64,000 bases of DNA from Streptomyces sp. SPB162 (GTDB lineage Bacteria > Actinomycetota > Actinomycetes > Streptomycetales > Streptomycetaceae). Location: contig NZ_JAQFII010000001.1 in assembly GCF_029504575.1 (NCBI RefSeq), positions 2,578,501 to 2,642,500 on the forward strand, in the 5' to 3' direction. Under the pieces are notes generated by a model. The model was not told the origin of the DNA. It was given only the letters and a program-made list of their open reading frames with translations, and did not search any database. Below are positions 56,763 through 64,000 of this stretch, piece after piece. Numbering within the stretch: position 1 is the first letter of the stretch; each line of letters starts with the position of its first letter. The position numbers and the translations under genes are program-made.

Positions 56763-56810
56763 CCGGCTTGCCCGGCCCGGCCGCGGGGGCACGCGGGCCG
56801 GGCAAGCCGG
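56763..56810 (-). terminator. Terminator between anti-sigma operon and lanthipeptide operon
   Basis: CCGGCTTGCCCGGCCCG ... CGGGCCGGGCAAGCCGG, a perfect 17-bp stem with a 14-nt loop, 8 bp past the stop at 56819 on the minus strand. The lanthipeptide precursor therefore needs its own promoter between 56613 and 56760. Confidence 0.85.
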
Positions 56811-56818
56811 GTCGGAGG

Positions 56819-57160
56819 TCAGCCGGGAGTCTGCGGCGGTGGTGTGCCGCGCAGGATCTGGCTGACGGGGACGGCGCTGGTCGGGTCGGACAGCGACCGC
56901 ACGGCGGCCTCCAGCCGCCCCGGGTCGGCGCCGAGGTAGGTCACGGCGGCCTGGGCGAGCTGATCGGCGAGTCCGCGCTGGAGGAAGGCTTCGTGGCGGT
57001 GTTCGGCGACCGTGACGGCGAGGGCTTCCAGGGAGCCGATGGTCTTGCGGCGGGTGGTCTTCTTCGGACCCGCACCGAAGGTCATCCAGACGATGATCTC
57101 GCGGCTGTCCATGTCGAAGCCGACCCGGAACGGCAGCTGTAAGGCTGCGGGTTCAGGCAC
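56819..57160 (-). CDS. Hypothetical protein coupled to anti-sigma-like ATPase
   Basis: 113 aa from the GTG at 57160 with GGGAGGA 5 nt upstream, overlapping the ATPase stop by 8 nt. It opens (M)PEPAALQLPFRVGFDMDSRE, followed by IIVWMTFGAGPKKTTRRKTI and a helical C-terminus (AVTVAEHRHEAFLQRGLADQ). The family is not recognised. Such small partners sit next to HATPase genes in streptomycete regulatory loci, so it may be a regulator. The end is rich in Pro/Thr. Confidence 0.65.
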   Translation of the reverse strand: MPEPAALQLPFRVGFDMDSREIIVWMTFGAGPKKTTRRKTIGSLEALAVTVAEHRHEAFLQRGLADQLAQAAVTYLGADPGRLEAAVRSLSDPTSAVPVSQILRGTPPPQTPG

Positions 57161-57653
57161 AGTTCCTCCCTTCGTAGGGCAGGTGGCAGCGGATCTGCTT
57201 GCCGACCGGGGTGGGCCGGACAGTCCAGCCGGGCGCCAGGAGGTCCAGGATCCACAGCCCCCGGCCGGACTCCGACTTGTCGTTGCCCGGAGGCCGGGGC
57301 CGCCGCTTGGGCACCGCGGCAGGCTCGGGGTCGTGGACCTGCACCAGGACCTGGTCCGGCGAGATGGCCACCTGGACCACCACCGGCGCCCACGGACCGC
57401 ACAGCCGCACCGCGTTGCCGACGAGCTCGCTGGCCACCAGCCGGGCCGCGTCAGCAACCCCCTCACCCGCGCCGGCCCCGCACACCTCCTTGAACACCTG
57501 TGCGCGCATCTCGCGCAGATGCACGGCGCTGGCGCTCATATGCAGGACGAATCCGTCGGGCCGTATGACCAGGTAGAACCCGCACTCGGACAGCTCCGGC
57601 GCATGCCGGGGCGGCGGGTCGGACGGTCCGGGCAGGACCCGTGCATCGTGCAT
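57153..57653 (-). CDS. Anti-sigma-factor-like ATP-binding protein (HATPase_c_2)
   Basis: 166 aa from the ATG at 57653. A histidine-kinase-like N box (AARLVASELVGNAVRLCGPW) and G boxes (VQVHDPEPAAVPKRR; SESGRGLWILDLLAPGWTVR) are present without a phospho-acceptor domain, as in RsbW/SpoIIAB-like regulators. A stretch of about 50 residues precedes the fold. It is divergent from the XRE/DUF397 pair, a combination typical of WhiJ/AbaA-like loci. The target sigma factor is unknown. Confidence 0.85.
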   Translation of the reverse strand: MHDARVLPGPSDPPPRHAPELSECGFYLVIRPDGFVLHMSASAVHLREMRAQVFKEVCGAGAGEGVADAARLVASELVGNAVRLCGPWAPVVVQVAISPDQVLVQVHDPEPAAVPKRRPRPPGNDKSESGRGLWILDLLAPGWTVRPTPVGKQIRCHLPYEGRNCA

Positions 57654-57848
57654 GGCGTGTGCTCCCCAGTGACATGAGCGGGCCGAGGCCCGGAATCGTC
57701 CGGTGGGCCCGCAGAAGCGGGACGGCACGTCGGCCCTCGGGGAGAAAAGCCCCGGCAGTCGGCGCACGGCAGCGGCATATGCCACGAAGTGCAACGTCGC
57801 CGTCACGCTTCGCTACCGCCCCGCCAGCATGCCCCCAGGCAACTCGGT

Positions 57849-57863
57849 TAGGCAACATGCCTA
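57849..57863. promoter_or_regulatory. Dyad in the divergent ATPase/XRE promoter region
   Basis: TAGGCA-aca-TGCCTA lies between the divergent ATPase and XRE genes, 56 bp before the XRE start. It is AT-richer than the surrounding DNA and is a candidate site for the XRE regulator. Confidence 0.5.
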
Positions 57864-57918
57864 GTTGAGATTCCTCAGATTGGTTGTCGGAGACGGTGGC
57901 AGGGGTCACACTGTCGCC

Positions 57919-58791
57919 ATGGCCTGGAAGAAGAATTCCGCCCCCAAGTCCGTCTACCGCCGCCAACTCGCAGCCCAGCTCAAAGAGTTGCGCGACCAGT
58001 GCGGCAGGACGATGGCCGAGGTCGCGAAGGTCGTCGAGATCAACCAGGGCTCGCTCAGCCGCATCGAGAGCGGCGACCGGGGCACCTCACCGGTCCTGGT
58101 GAAGGCGATGCTCGACTGCTACGGCGTGAGCGACCCCGCCGTCCGGGAGGACATCCTGGACCTGGTCCGAGCGGATCAGGCACAGAAGCAGAAATGGTGG
58201 CGCAAGTACTCCGCGGTTATCAACACCACGCAGTACGGCGGCTACCTGGAGCTGGAGGCCAGCGCGACGACTCTGCGCTCCTACGAGCCGCTGCTGATCC
58301 CGGGACTTCTCCAGACCGCCGACTACGCCCGCAAAGTCATCACCGCGATGCGCGTGGACCTGGACGCCAAGCAGGTCGAGGCGCTGGTGACGGTGCGGAT
58401 GAACCGGCAGGCCCTGCTGGCCCGCGATGATGCCCCGAAACTGTGGGCGGTCATCGACGAGGCCGCTGTGCGCCGCATCAGCGGGGCACCGGCCGTCCTC
58501 AAGAGCCAACTGGAGCACCTGCTGGACCTCGAGCCCCGTACGAACATCACTCTGCAGCTGCTGCCGTTCGACGCCGGATTCCATCCGGGGCTGTACGGCT
58601 CGTTCATGCTGATGGGCTTCCCCGAGCCCAACCCGGACGTGGTGTGGGTGGAGAATCTGACCAACTCGGTGTACTTCGAGGGATCGGACGATGTGGGGCG
58701 CTACACCGAGGTCTTCGACCACTTGCGGGCCACTGCCCTCGGCCCACCCGAGACCCGCGGCCATATCAAGAACATGATCAAGGAGCTGTAA
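57919..58791 (+). CDS. XRE-family regulator with DUF5753 domain (island copy)
   Basis: 290 aa from the ATG at 57919 (MAWKKNSAPKSVYRRQLAAQ). The helix-turn-helix is LKELRDQCGRTMAEVAKVVE followed by INQGSLSRIESGDRG. DUF5753 covers about 90-285 (YEPLLIPGLLQTADYARKVI; the tail TRGHIKNMIKEL). It is divergent from an anti-sigma-like ATPase and directly followed by DUF397. It may control the adjacent lanthipeptide genes, but no direct evidence links them. It is only a distant relative of the first copy at 4415. Confidence 0.9.
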   Translation: MAWKKNSAPKSVYRRQLAAQLKELRDQCGRTMAEVAKVVEINQGSLSRIESGDRGTSPVLVKAMLDCYGVSDPAVREDILDLVRADQAQKQKWWRKYSAVINTTQYGGYLELEASATTLRSYEPLLIPGLLQTADYARKVITAMRVDLDAKQVEALVTVRMNRQALLARDDAPKLWAVIDEAAVRRISGAPAVLKSQLEHLLDLEPRTNITLQLLPFDAGFHPGLYGSFMLMGFPEPNPDVVWVENLTNSVYFEGSDDVGRYTEVFDHLRATALGPPETRGHIKNMIKEL

Positions 58792-59022
58792 GTGAGCAAC
58801 ACCAAGCCCGACCCCACTGAGCTGGACTTCTCCGCCGTCACGTGGGAGAAGAGCCCGTTCAGCGGGGGCAACGACAACTGCGTGGAGTTCGGCGTGATCG
58901 GCGCCCTGGTCGCCATGCGGGACTCCAAGCGGCCCGAGCAGACGCCGCTGATCTTCGACCGCAGCGAGATCGCAGCGATGATCGCCGGAGCGAAGGCCGG
59001 GACCTTCGACCACCTGGCATAA
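58792..59022 (+). CDS. DUF397 protein (single motif)
   Basis: 76 aa with a GTG start immediately after the XRE stop (TAAGTG). The family pattern WEKSPFSGGNDNCVEFGVIG and MRDSKRPEQTPLIFDRSEIA is present once, in contrast with the duplicated copy at 5224. It is co-transcribed with the XRE gene and ended by the hairpin at 59065. Confidence 0.9.
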   Translation: MSNTKPDPTELDFSAVTWEKSPFSGGNDNCVEFGVIGALVAMRDSKRPEQTPLIFDRSEIAAMIAGAKAGTFDHLA

Positions 59023-59064
59023 CGTCATGCACCGGCCGCACTGGCCGGGTACAGAGAGCACGCA

Positions 59065-59097
59065 GCGGCCGACCCCAAGCGTAGTGGGGTCGGCCGC
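59065..59097. terminator. Bidirectional terminator between DUF397 and DUF6262 genes
   Basis: GCGGCCGACCCCA-agcgtag-TGGGGTCGGCCGC, a perfect 13-bp stem with a 7-nt loop, lies between convergent transcription units. Confidence 0.85.
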
Positions 59098-59155
59098 CGT
59101 CGCTATCTTCGCAGAGCATGTGGGCACCGGCCGAGGTTGCGCGGCTGGGCCGAGG

Positions 59156-59587
59156 TCACGGCGGGTCGTGGACCGCGCCCCTCTTGGTCGACAGGGCCAC
59201 GACGTTCCCGCCGCCCGCGCCCCTGCTGGCGATGTGCTCGCGCAGGGCCTCGTTGTCGTGGTGCAGGGCCGCGATCACCGTGGCGGCGGCGTCCAGTTTC
59301 CGCTGTGCCTCGGTGCACTGGGCGGTCTTCTTCCTCAGCCTGGCCGTCAGCTCGGCGATCTCCGCATCCCGCTTGGACTCCCCCCTCGTCCGGCGGCCGT
59401 GCTCCTCGACGTAGGCGTCCCACTCGGCCATCACCTCGGCAGCCCGGTTCATCGTGGCCCGGCTGACCCCCGCCTCGCGGTAGAGATTCTCCTTGGTCAG
59501 CTTCCCGTCCGTGGCCTGCGGTTTCCCGGCGATCAGCCGGGCCATCGCCTCCCGCAGTGCCTTCTCCGCTCCCGCCGACGTGCTCAT
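59156..59587 (-). CDS. DUF6262 protein of the recombinase operon (TnpC-like position)
   Basis: 143 aa from the ATG at 59587, overlapping the recombinase stop by 4 nt. A helix-turn-helix-like start (KLTKENLYREAGVSRATMNR) is followed by a coiled-coil (AEIAELTARLRKKTAQCTEA). DUF6262 proteins follow pairs or trios of tyrosine recombinases, in the position of TnpC of Tn554, which influences orientation and efficiency of integration. It is likely a DNA-binding accessory factor. Confidence 0.75.
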   Translation of the reverse strand: MSTSAGAEKALREAMARLIAGKPQATDGKLTKENLYREAGVSRATMNRAAEVMAEWDAYVEEHGRRTRGESKRDAEIAELTARLRKKTAQCTEAQRKLDAAATVIAALHHDNEALREHIASRGAGGGNVVALSTKRGAVHDPP

Positions 59588-61707
59588 TTGTTCACCCTCG
59601 CCATCACACTCTCCACCTCGATGAGCTGTTGTTGAAGCGCCGCCCGGCGGCACGGGGCCAATTTCTTCTTAGCCAGTTGCCGGGCCAGGCTGCCGTATTC
59701 GGCCTGCCACGGCGGCAGGTGTTCCTCACCGATCAGGCTGTTCGCACACCGGCTGGGCTGGCAGCGGTCGATCAACGGCCCGGTGTGGCCCTTGGGGACG
59801 ATGGCGTTCTCGATGCACTTCGCGCCGACCGGGTTGCGCTCGTCGAACATGCAGTGGTTGAGCTTGCCGAACCGCAGCGAGATCCCCGCCTTGCGCAGCA
59901 GGTCGTGCTCGACGTTGACGTCACCCTGGCGGGCCAGACCGTTAGCGGCGAGCCGGGCAGCGTTGTCCTTGACCGCGTCGAAGGCCGCCTCCAGGTTCGC
60001 AGCCCCGGGGCCGAAGCCGACGACCTGGCCCGCGTGATGGGCGTCGTAGAACTGGCTGAGCTTGTGGAACCGGGCGTCCTCGACCGCCTTGTCCAGCAGC
60101 TTGGCCCAGTTCGCGTCGGGGGCGCCGTAGCCCTCAGTGGTGCGGTTGGCCAGGGCGCGGGCGGCCACGTGCTTGAGCTGGATGCCCAGCGCGATCTCGG
60201 CGCCGGGCTGTTCGGCGGTGAGCATCGACATCGTCTTGCGGAACATGTGCGGGGTGACCCGGCCAGCCGGGATGTGCAGCCCGTGATGGGCGGTGCCGCG
60301 GTTGACGTGGCGGATGAAGTCCTTCACCGACTCGTTGCTGTCGAAACCCTCGCCCAGTCCGGGGACCTCCTCGTCGGGCTCGAACTGCCGCGCGGAGGAG
60401 AAGATCAGTTCCGGGTGCCGGGATACTTGCTCGGCGACCGCGATGGCCTCGGCGACCGGCTCGGTGATCCACCAGCGTTCCTGCGGCTGGTCGGGGTCCA
60501 GCTTGCGCTTGCGAGAGGAGACCGCCGGTGCCCCGTAGAACTCGACCACCGAGTCCCGGGTGATCTCGCGGATCTCGCTGTCGCGCATCATCGACAACGC
60601 CGCGACGAACACGTAGCAGGCCCCGCGCAGGATCAGCAGTTCCCTGACCAGGCGGCGCGGGCACAGTCCCGGGTGCCAGGACCCCGTGCTCCCGTCCGGC
60701 CGGGTGGCCTGGGCGTACTCGGCCAGCAGGCCGCCGGGCAGGCCCCGGCCGCCTCTGGCGGCCTCCTCGATCCGGTCCGCGAGGCCGGCGGGGAAGCCCT
60801 GGCGGGTGCGGTGGTGGAAAGGCTTGAGGCGGACGGGGAAACCCATCAGCAGCCCGAGCAGGGCCCATTGGACCTCTCCCGGCTTCCCGCCGCCGCTGAC
60901 ATGTGTGTGGAGGGGGATGGGGTTGTCCGCACCGGCCAGGTACTCCTCGGCGACCTCGGCCAGTGTGTCGGTGGTCGTGCGATGGGCGTCCTGCTTGAGC
61001 TGCTGATAGCGCTGGCGGGCGCGCAGGATGTCGGGGCCAAAGTCGTGGATGTAGGTCCACGCCGCGCGGATGAGGGGGAACCAGACCTTCGGGTCGATGT
61101 TCTCGGTCTTCACGTCCTCAGCGGCGTACCCGGCGGCCTTCCGGTTGCTCTGGCCCGGCCACGGGTCGGCGGCAAGACCGCCGCCTGTCAGTACCGGGCC
61201 CAGTTCGTAGAGCAGCCTCATGCAGCCGACATAGGAGGCGACCGTGGCCGGGGACCGCTCATCGCGCCGCTTGTCGACCCACCGCCGCGCGGAGTCCATC
61301 TCCCACCGGCCCAGTTCGGCGGGCAGCCCCGTCTCGGCCGCCCACTGCGCCAGGTCGTGGATCATCCTGGCGATCCGCAGACAGCTCGCGGGGTTGGCCG
61401 GAGCCGGGCCCACACGGGCCCCCGACGTCTCCACCGCCGGGTGGGCGGGGTTGAACAGCGCCATCACCATCTCGCGGACCCGCAGGTTCCACACCGGGTC
61501 CTCGATCCCGACGTTGACGACCCACATCGACGGGGAGAGGTTGGCCGGCTTGCGGTAGGCGTGACACGGCCAGGTGACGGTGTCGCCGAACACCGGCACG
61601 GACACGCCCTCGGTGAGCGGGAAGGACTGCAAGGCCGCTTCGTCGTCGGCGAAGAAGGCACTGGCCAGGGGCGCGGGGGCGGGCAGGGACAGGGCGTTGA
61701 TGCTCAT
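59584..61707 (-). CDS. Tyrosine recombinase 3 (Tn554 TnpB-like position)
   Basis: 707 aa from the ATG at 61707 (MSINALSLPAPAPLASAFFA). The catalytic domain shows box I Arg in SMMRDSEIREITRDSV, box II PHMFRKTMSMLTAEQ (His and Arg) and then LKHVAARALANRTTEGYGAP (His and nucleophile Tyr). The C-terminal extension holds six cysteines (LNHCMFDERNPVGAKCIENA; CQPSRCANSL), possibly a zinc site. The length and order resemble TnpB of Tn554. It overlaps recombinase 2 and DUF6262 by 4 nt each. Confidence 0.88.
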   Translation of the reverse strand: MSINALSLPAPAPLASAFFADDEAALQSFPLTEGVSVPVFGDTVTWPCHAYRKPANLSPSMWVVNVGIEDPVWNLRVREMVMALFNPAHPAVETSGARVGPAPANPASCLRIARMIHDLAQWAAETGLPAELGRWEMDSARRWVDKRRDERSPATVASYVGCMRLLYELGPVLTGGGLAADPWPGQSNRKAAGYAAEDVKTENIDPKVWFPLIRAAWTYIHDFGPDILRARQRYQQLKQDAHRTTTDTLAEVAEEYLAGADNPIPLHTHVSGGGKPGEVQWALLGLLMGFPVRLKPFHHRTRQGFPAGLADRIEEAARGGRGLPGGLLAEYAQATRPDGSTGSWHPGLCPRRLVRELLILRGACYVFVAALSMMRDSEIREITRDSVVEFYGAPAVSSRKRKLDPDQPQERWWITEPVAEAIAVAEQVSRHPELIFSSARQFEPDEEVPGLGEGFDSNESVKDFIRHVNRGTAHHGLHIPAGRVTPHMFRKTMSMLTAEQPGAEIALGIQLKHVAARALANRTTEGYGAPDANWAKLLDKAVEDARFHKLSQFYDAHHAGQVVGFGPGAANLEAAFDAVKDNAARLAANGLARQGDVNVEHDLLRKAGISLRFGKLNHCMFDERNPVGAKCIENAIVPKGHTGPLIDRCQPSRCANSLIGEEHLPPWQAEYGSLARQLAKKKLAPCRRAALQQQLIEVESVMARVNK

Positions 61708-63618
61708 ACGTCGAACTCCGTGTAGGCGGCCAGGAGCAGCTGAAGCCGCAGCCCCTGCTCTTCGATCTGGCGGCGGGCCTTGTCCAGCTCCGCCGGGGTG
61801 CGTTCCTTGAGGACTGCGGCCAGGTTGGCCGCGCTTTGACCCCATTGGGTGCGAAAGTGCGCCGGGGTCAGCCGGTTCTGCAGTCCCTTGAGGTGGTCGG
61901 CGAACAGCAGCAACTGCGGGAGGTTGGAGGGTAGGACGAAGGCGTTGCGGCACTCCAGGCAGCGCAGCGGGGCGACCGCGCACAGGTCCCCTGCCTTGCT
62001 GTACGGCGAGTCGTAAGGGTCGCGGCAGGAAGTCACGCCCATGTCCAGTTCGCCGGTGCGAATCTCCTCCGCCTGGTCGCGGGTCAGTCCGAGCGCGTCC
62101 AGCGCCTCGGGTGCCTCCAGCTTTTCGGCCGCGTCCTCGTCCAGCACCACCGGGCCGGCCATCGCCTTGGCCAGCCATGCCTCCTGAGCCCGGTTGATGG
62201 TGTGCCCAGCGATGACATGCAGCGTGGTGCCATGGGCGTAGTGGCCCTTGTAGGTCTGCACTGTGTGATCGTCGGCGATGTCGGAGACCGAGCCGCGAAA
62301 GGCGATGGCCTTCTCCACCTTCACCGCCTTGCGCATCCGGCGCAGGTCATGCGGCAGGGAGATGTCCAGTCCTCGCTTGCGCAGCCAGTATCCGAACCGG
62401 GACGCGTCCCCGCGGTGCCGGAACTGGTGGAAAGTCAACGGCTTGCGGGGATCTCCGCTGGCGCAGGCGAACAGCGGGTCCGTGCCGAACTGGTAGCGCT
62501 CCCGGGCCGACTCGGTGACCGCCAAGAGCCGCCGCGTGATCTCGGCGACGTCCAGTGTGCCCGAACCGGAGTGCGCGGCCTGCTCGTTGGTGACGAACAC
62601 CCGGTGCCGCACCCGGCGGGCCCGGCGCTTGACCAGAGTGAAGCGCACGCCGTTGCCGGTGAAATCCGCGTCGGCCGCACCCATGCCGGTGATCTCCTCG
62701 GGAGCGTGCCCGGTCGCGGCGACCAGCAGCACCCGGAAGCACGTCAGGTCTTCCATGATCGGGTACAGCAGTGAGATCAGGGGCGGTGCCCAGCCGGATG
62801 TAGACAGTCTTGGCCTCCGTCCCCTCTTTCGGGTCACCGCGCAGATTCGCCAGCTCCCACAGCTCGGGAGGCCAGTCTCGGCAGCGCGGCAGCATCTCGA
62901 GGATTTCCAGCGGCGTCATGGCGTCGTTCGCCAGCGCCCACAGCAGGTTCGCCGGGTTCTGCCAGCCGTACTCGGCCGGGTGCCCCTCGGCCTCGGCCAG
63001 CATCTGCTGGCCTTGCTTCAGCCGCCCCTCCAGCGCACGCACCTCCGACCAGCCCAGGCGGATCAGCGCGCGCTTCTCCTCCCGGGTGAACTCATCGAGC
63101 TGACGGTTCTTGCCACCACGGACCCACGGTCCGCCGTCCAGCAGTCGCCGTACGGACTCGCCGGTGTCCACGTCCTCCCGGCCCACACGCAGGTCGATCA
63201 GAAGGCGCAGCTTGCCAGCCAGCGCTGAGGGACGCTTGGAGCCGGGCGCGAAACGCGGAGGAAGAGAGCGGACCCACTCCCGCACCAGGCGGGGCAGCTC
63301 CGGCGTGTCATCGGCCATCGAGATTCCCTCGGGCCGCTCGGCGTGCTCGTCCACCCACGTGGCGAACTGGAAGATCGAGGTGCGGTAGTCGGCCAGCGAG
63401 AAGTAGCTGCCGTTGCCCAGTGCCGCGTGGGCCTCCCACTCATCCGCCAGTTCGGCGACCAGCCTCGCGCACCGGTAGGTGGAGGGGTTGACGCGCAGGA
63501 TGGCCGTCTCGTTGGTCCGGCCGTATGGGGCGGTGAGTTCGCGCAGCCCGATCCGGGCCACAGCGGACTCGATGCGGGGAGCGGGGACCGCTTCGCGGTG
63601 TTCATGACGCAGGGGCAT
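61704..63618 (-). CDS. Tyrosine recombinase-like protein 2, frameshifted near 62781
   Basis: Start at 63618, touching the stop of recombinase 1 (TGATG). The N-terminal SAM-like core-binding region reaches AKTVYIRLG, then the frame is lost. The continuation (APPLISLLYPIMEDLTCFRV) runs in the next frame to 61704. Catalytic-type elements: VLLVAATGHAPEEITGMG, where the usual box I Arg is His; HQFRHRGDASRFGYWLR; YKGHYAHGTTLHVIAGHTIN. A Cys cluster CRDPYDSPYSKAGDLCAVAP follows. Fused length is about 638 aa. A missing G in the run at 62780-62783 would explain the shift. Confidence 0.8.
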
Positions 63619-64000
63619 CAGGCTGCCGTCCCATCCAGTGACAGGGCCCGCAGCGCGATGTCCGCATAGGTGGCTCCGTCGTGCTCACTCCACTCGCGGA
63701 AGGCGTCGTCAACGTAGTTCATGGGATCTTCCAGGTAGCGCAGATACGTATAGGTCGAGGACAGACGCTTGTGACCGAGTCGTCGCTGGACCACCAACAG
63801 CGGGTTGAAGGCCATGTGTTCGGCGGTCGTCGGCAAACCGCCGGCCCGAGCCCGATCGACGTCCCGCTCGCTCATCAGCCGCATCAGGTACTTCAGGAGC
63901 TGAAGGGCGTAGGTGTGGCGGGCGTCGTGAAAGCGCCACCGCTTGCGCGGCAGCGGCGGCGCTTCATGGTGTTCGGCGTGCGCACGCATCCGCAGCCATG
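63618..64000 (-). CDS. Tyrosine recombinase 1, C-terminal part (start beyond window)
   Basis: The visible 127 or so residues hold RFHDARHTYALQLLKYLMRL (box II His-x-x-Arg) and VQRRLGHKRLSSTYTYLRYL (GH motif and nucleophile Tyr), a standard phage-integrase catalytic end. The frame stays open to the window edge. It is the first gene of the recombinase operon and corresponds to TnpA in Tn554-like elements. Confidence 0.88.
   Translation of the reverse strand, partial: WLRMRAHAEHHEAPPLPRKRWRFHDARHTYALQLLKYLMRLMSERDVDRARAGGLPTTAEHMAFNPLLVVQRRLGHKRLSSTYTYLRYLEDPMNYVDDAFREWSEHDGATYADIALRALSLDGTAA

Larger units (their letters stand above)
38925..64000. mobile_element. Genomic island disrupting comEC (right end beyond the window)
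   Basis: The left boundary is set by the abrupt loss of comEC homology at about 38925. Contents: a restriction-like operon, a lanthipeptide cluster, an anti-sigma-like/XRE/DUF397 set and a recombinase operon at the far right. Part of the defence operon is visibly lower in GC (36 of 60 in the line at 39961). Recombinases at one end and a broken core gene at the other suggest insertion as a unit, though the right junction is not in view, so extent is inference. Confidence 0.65.

Noticed and set aside
59557..61725. A 722-codon plus-strand open frame
   Set aside because: It is antisense to recombinase 3, which has catalytic motifs and overlapping operon neighbours.

Overview
The window is high-GC actinobacterial DNA, most likely Streptomyces or a close relative. 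The signs are strong G/C third positions, many GTG starts, mycothiol-type chemistry, XRE-DUF5753/DUF397 regulator pairs, a tricorn-like protease and the familiar order hrcA-dnaJ2-NMO-rsmE, HIT-rnz, phoH-ybeY-corC-cdd and hemW-lepA-rpsT-holA-comEC.

Layout. (1) 1-338: start of a cytidine-deaminase-like gene. (2) 339-5551: an accessory block between cdd and corC, with an MmyB-like regulator and divergent MFS exporter, about 1 kb of non-coding DNA holding three tandem 176-bp repeats plus an inverted partial copy, a hypothetical gene and an XRE/DUF397 pair. (3) 5552-8467: corC-like, ybeY and phoH, all leftward. (4) 8468-14922: a 12-nt-period repeat tract, a PfkB kinase divergent from a GH4 glycosidase, a mycothiol-dependent dehydrogenase, a secreted HAD phosphatase, adenine deaminase, and a deletion scar with two gene stubs. 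(5) 14923-24369: rnz, HIT protein, tricorn protease, lipoprotein, rsmE, nitronate monooxygenase, dnaJ2, and hrcA with a perfect CIRCE operator. (6) 24467-34596: MBL hydrolase, DUF3097, hemW, acyl-CoA synthetase, lepA, rpsT, a membrane-anchored protein, holA and a small protein. (7) 34907-38321: an APC permease and an ArsR-MFS operon. (8) 38317-38952: only the C-terminal end of comEC.

(9) From about 38.93 kb to beyond the right edge lies an apparent genomic island that cuts comEC inside its metallo-beta-lactamase motif. From left to right it carries three modules. The first is a leftward four-gene operon encoding an AAA/STAND-type ATPase with a winged-helix end, an SNF2/RapA-like helicase with a C-terminal DUF3883 nuclease-like domain, a DUF1156 Zn-ribbon DNA adenine methylase and a DUF499 ATPase. 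This is a strong candidate restriction-like anti-phage system. The second is an FxLD-type lanthipeptide cluster (49-aa precursor, LanB, LanC, and a SpaB-C/PCMT fusion methyltransferase), followed by an anti-sigma-like ATPase operon and a divergent XRE/DUF397 pair. The third is a translationally coupled run of three tyrosine recombinases plus a DUF6262 protein, resembling Tn554-type machinery and likely to mobilise the island.

Four genes (tricorn protease, acyl-CoA synthetase, APC permease, recombinase 2) are each split by a net one-base frameshift while both halves stay well conserved. Base-calling error is as likely as true decay. The most interesting content is the island: a possible variant defence operon, and a lanthipeptide whose core looks like a calcium-binding loop and contains Asp-Gly and Asn-Gly pairs that suit the linked isoaspartyl-type methyltransferase.
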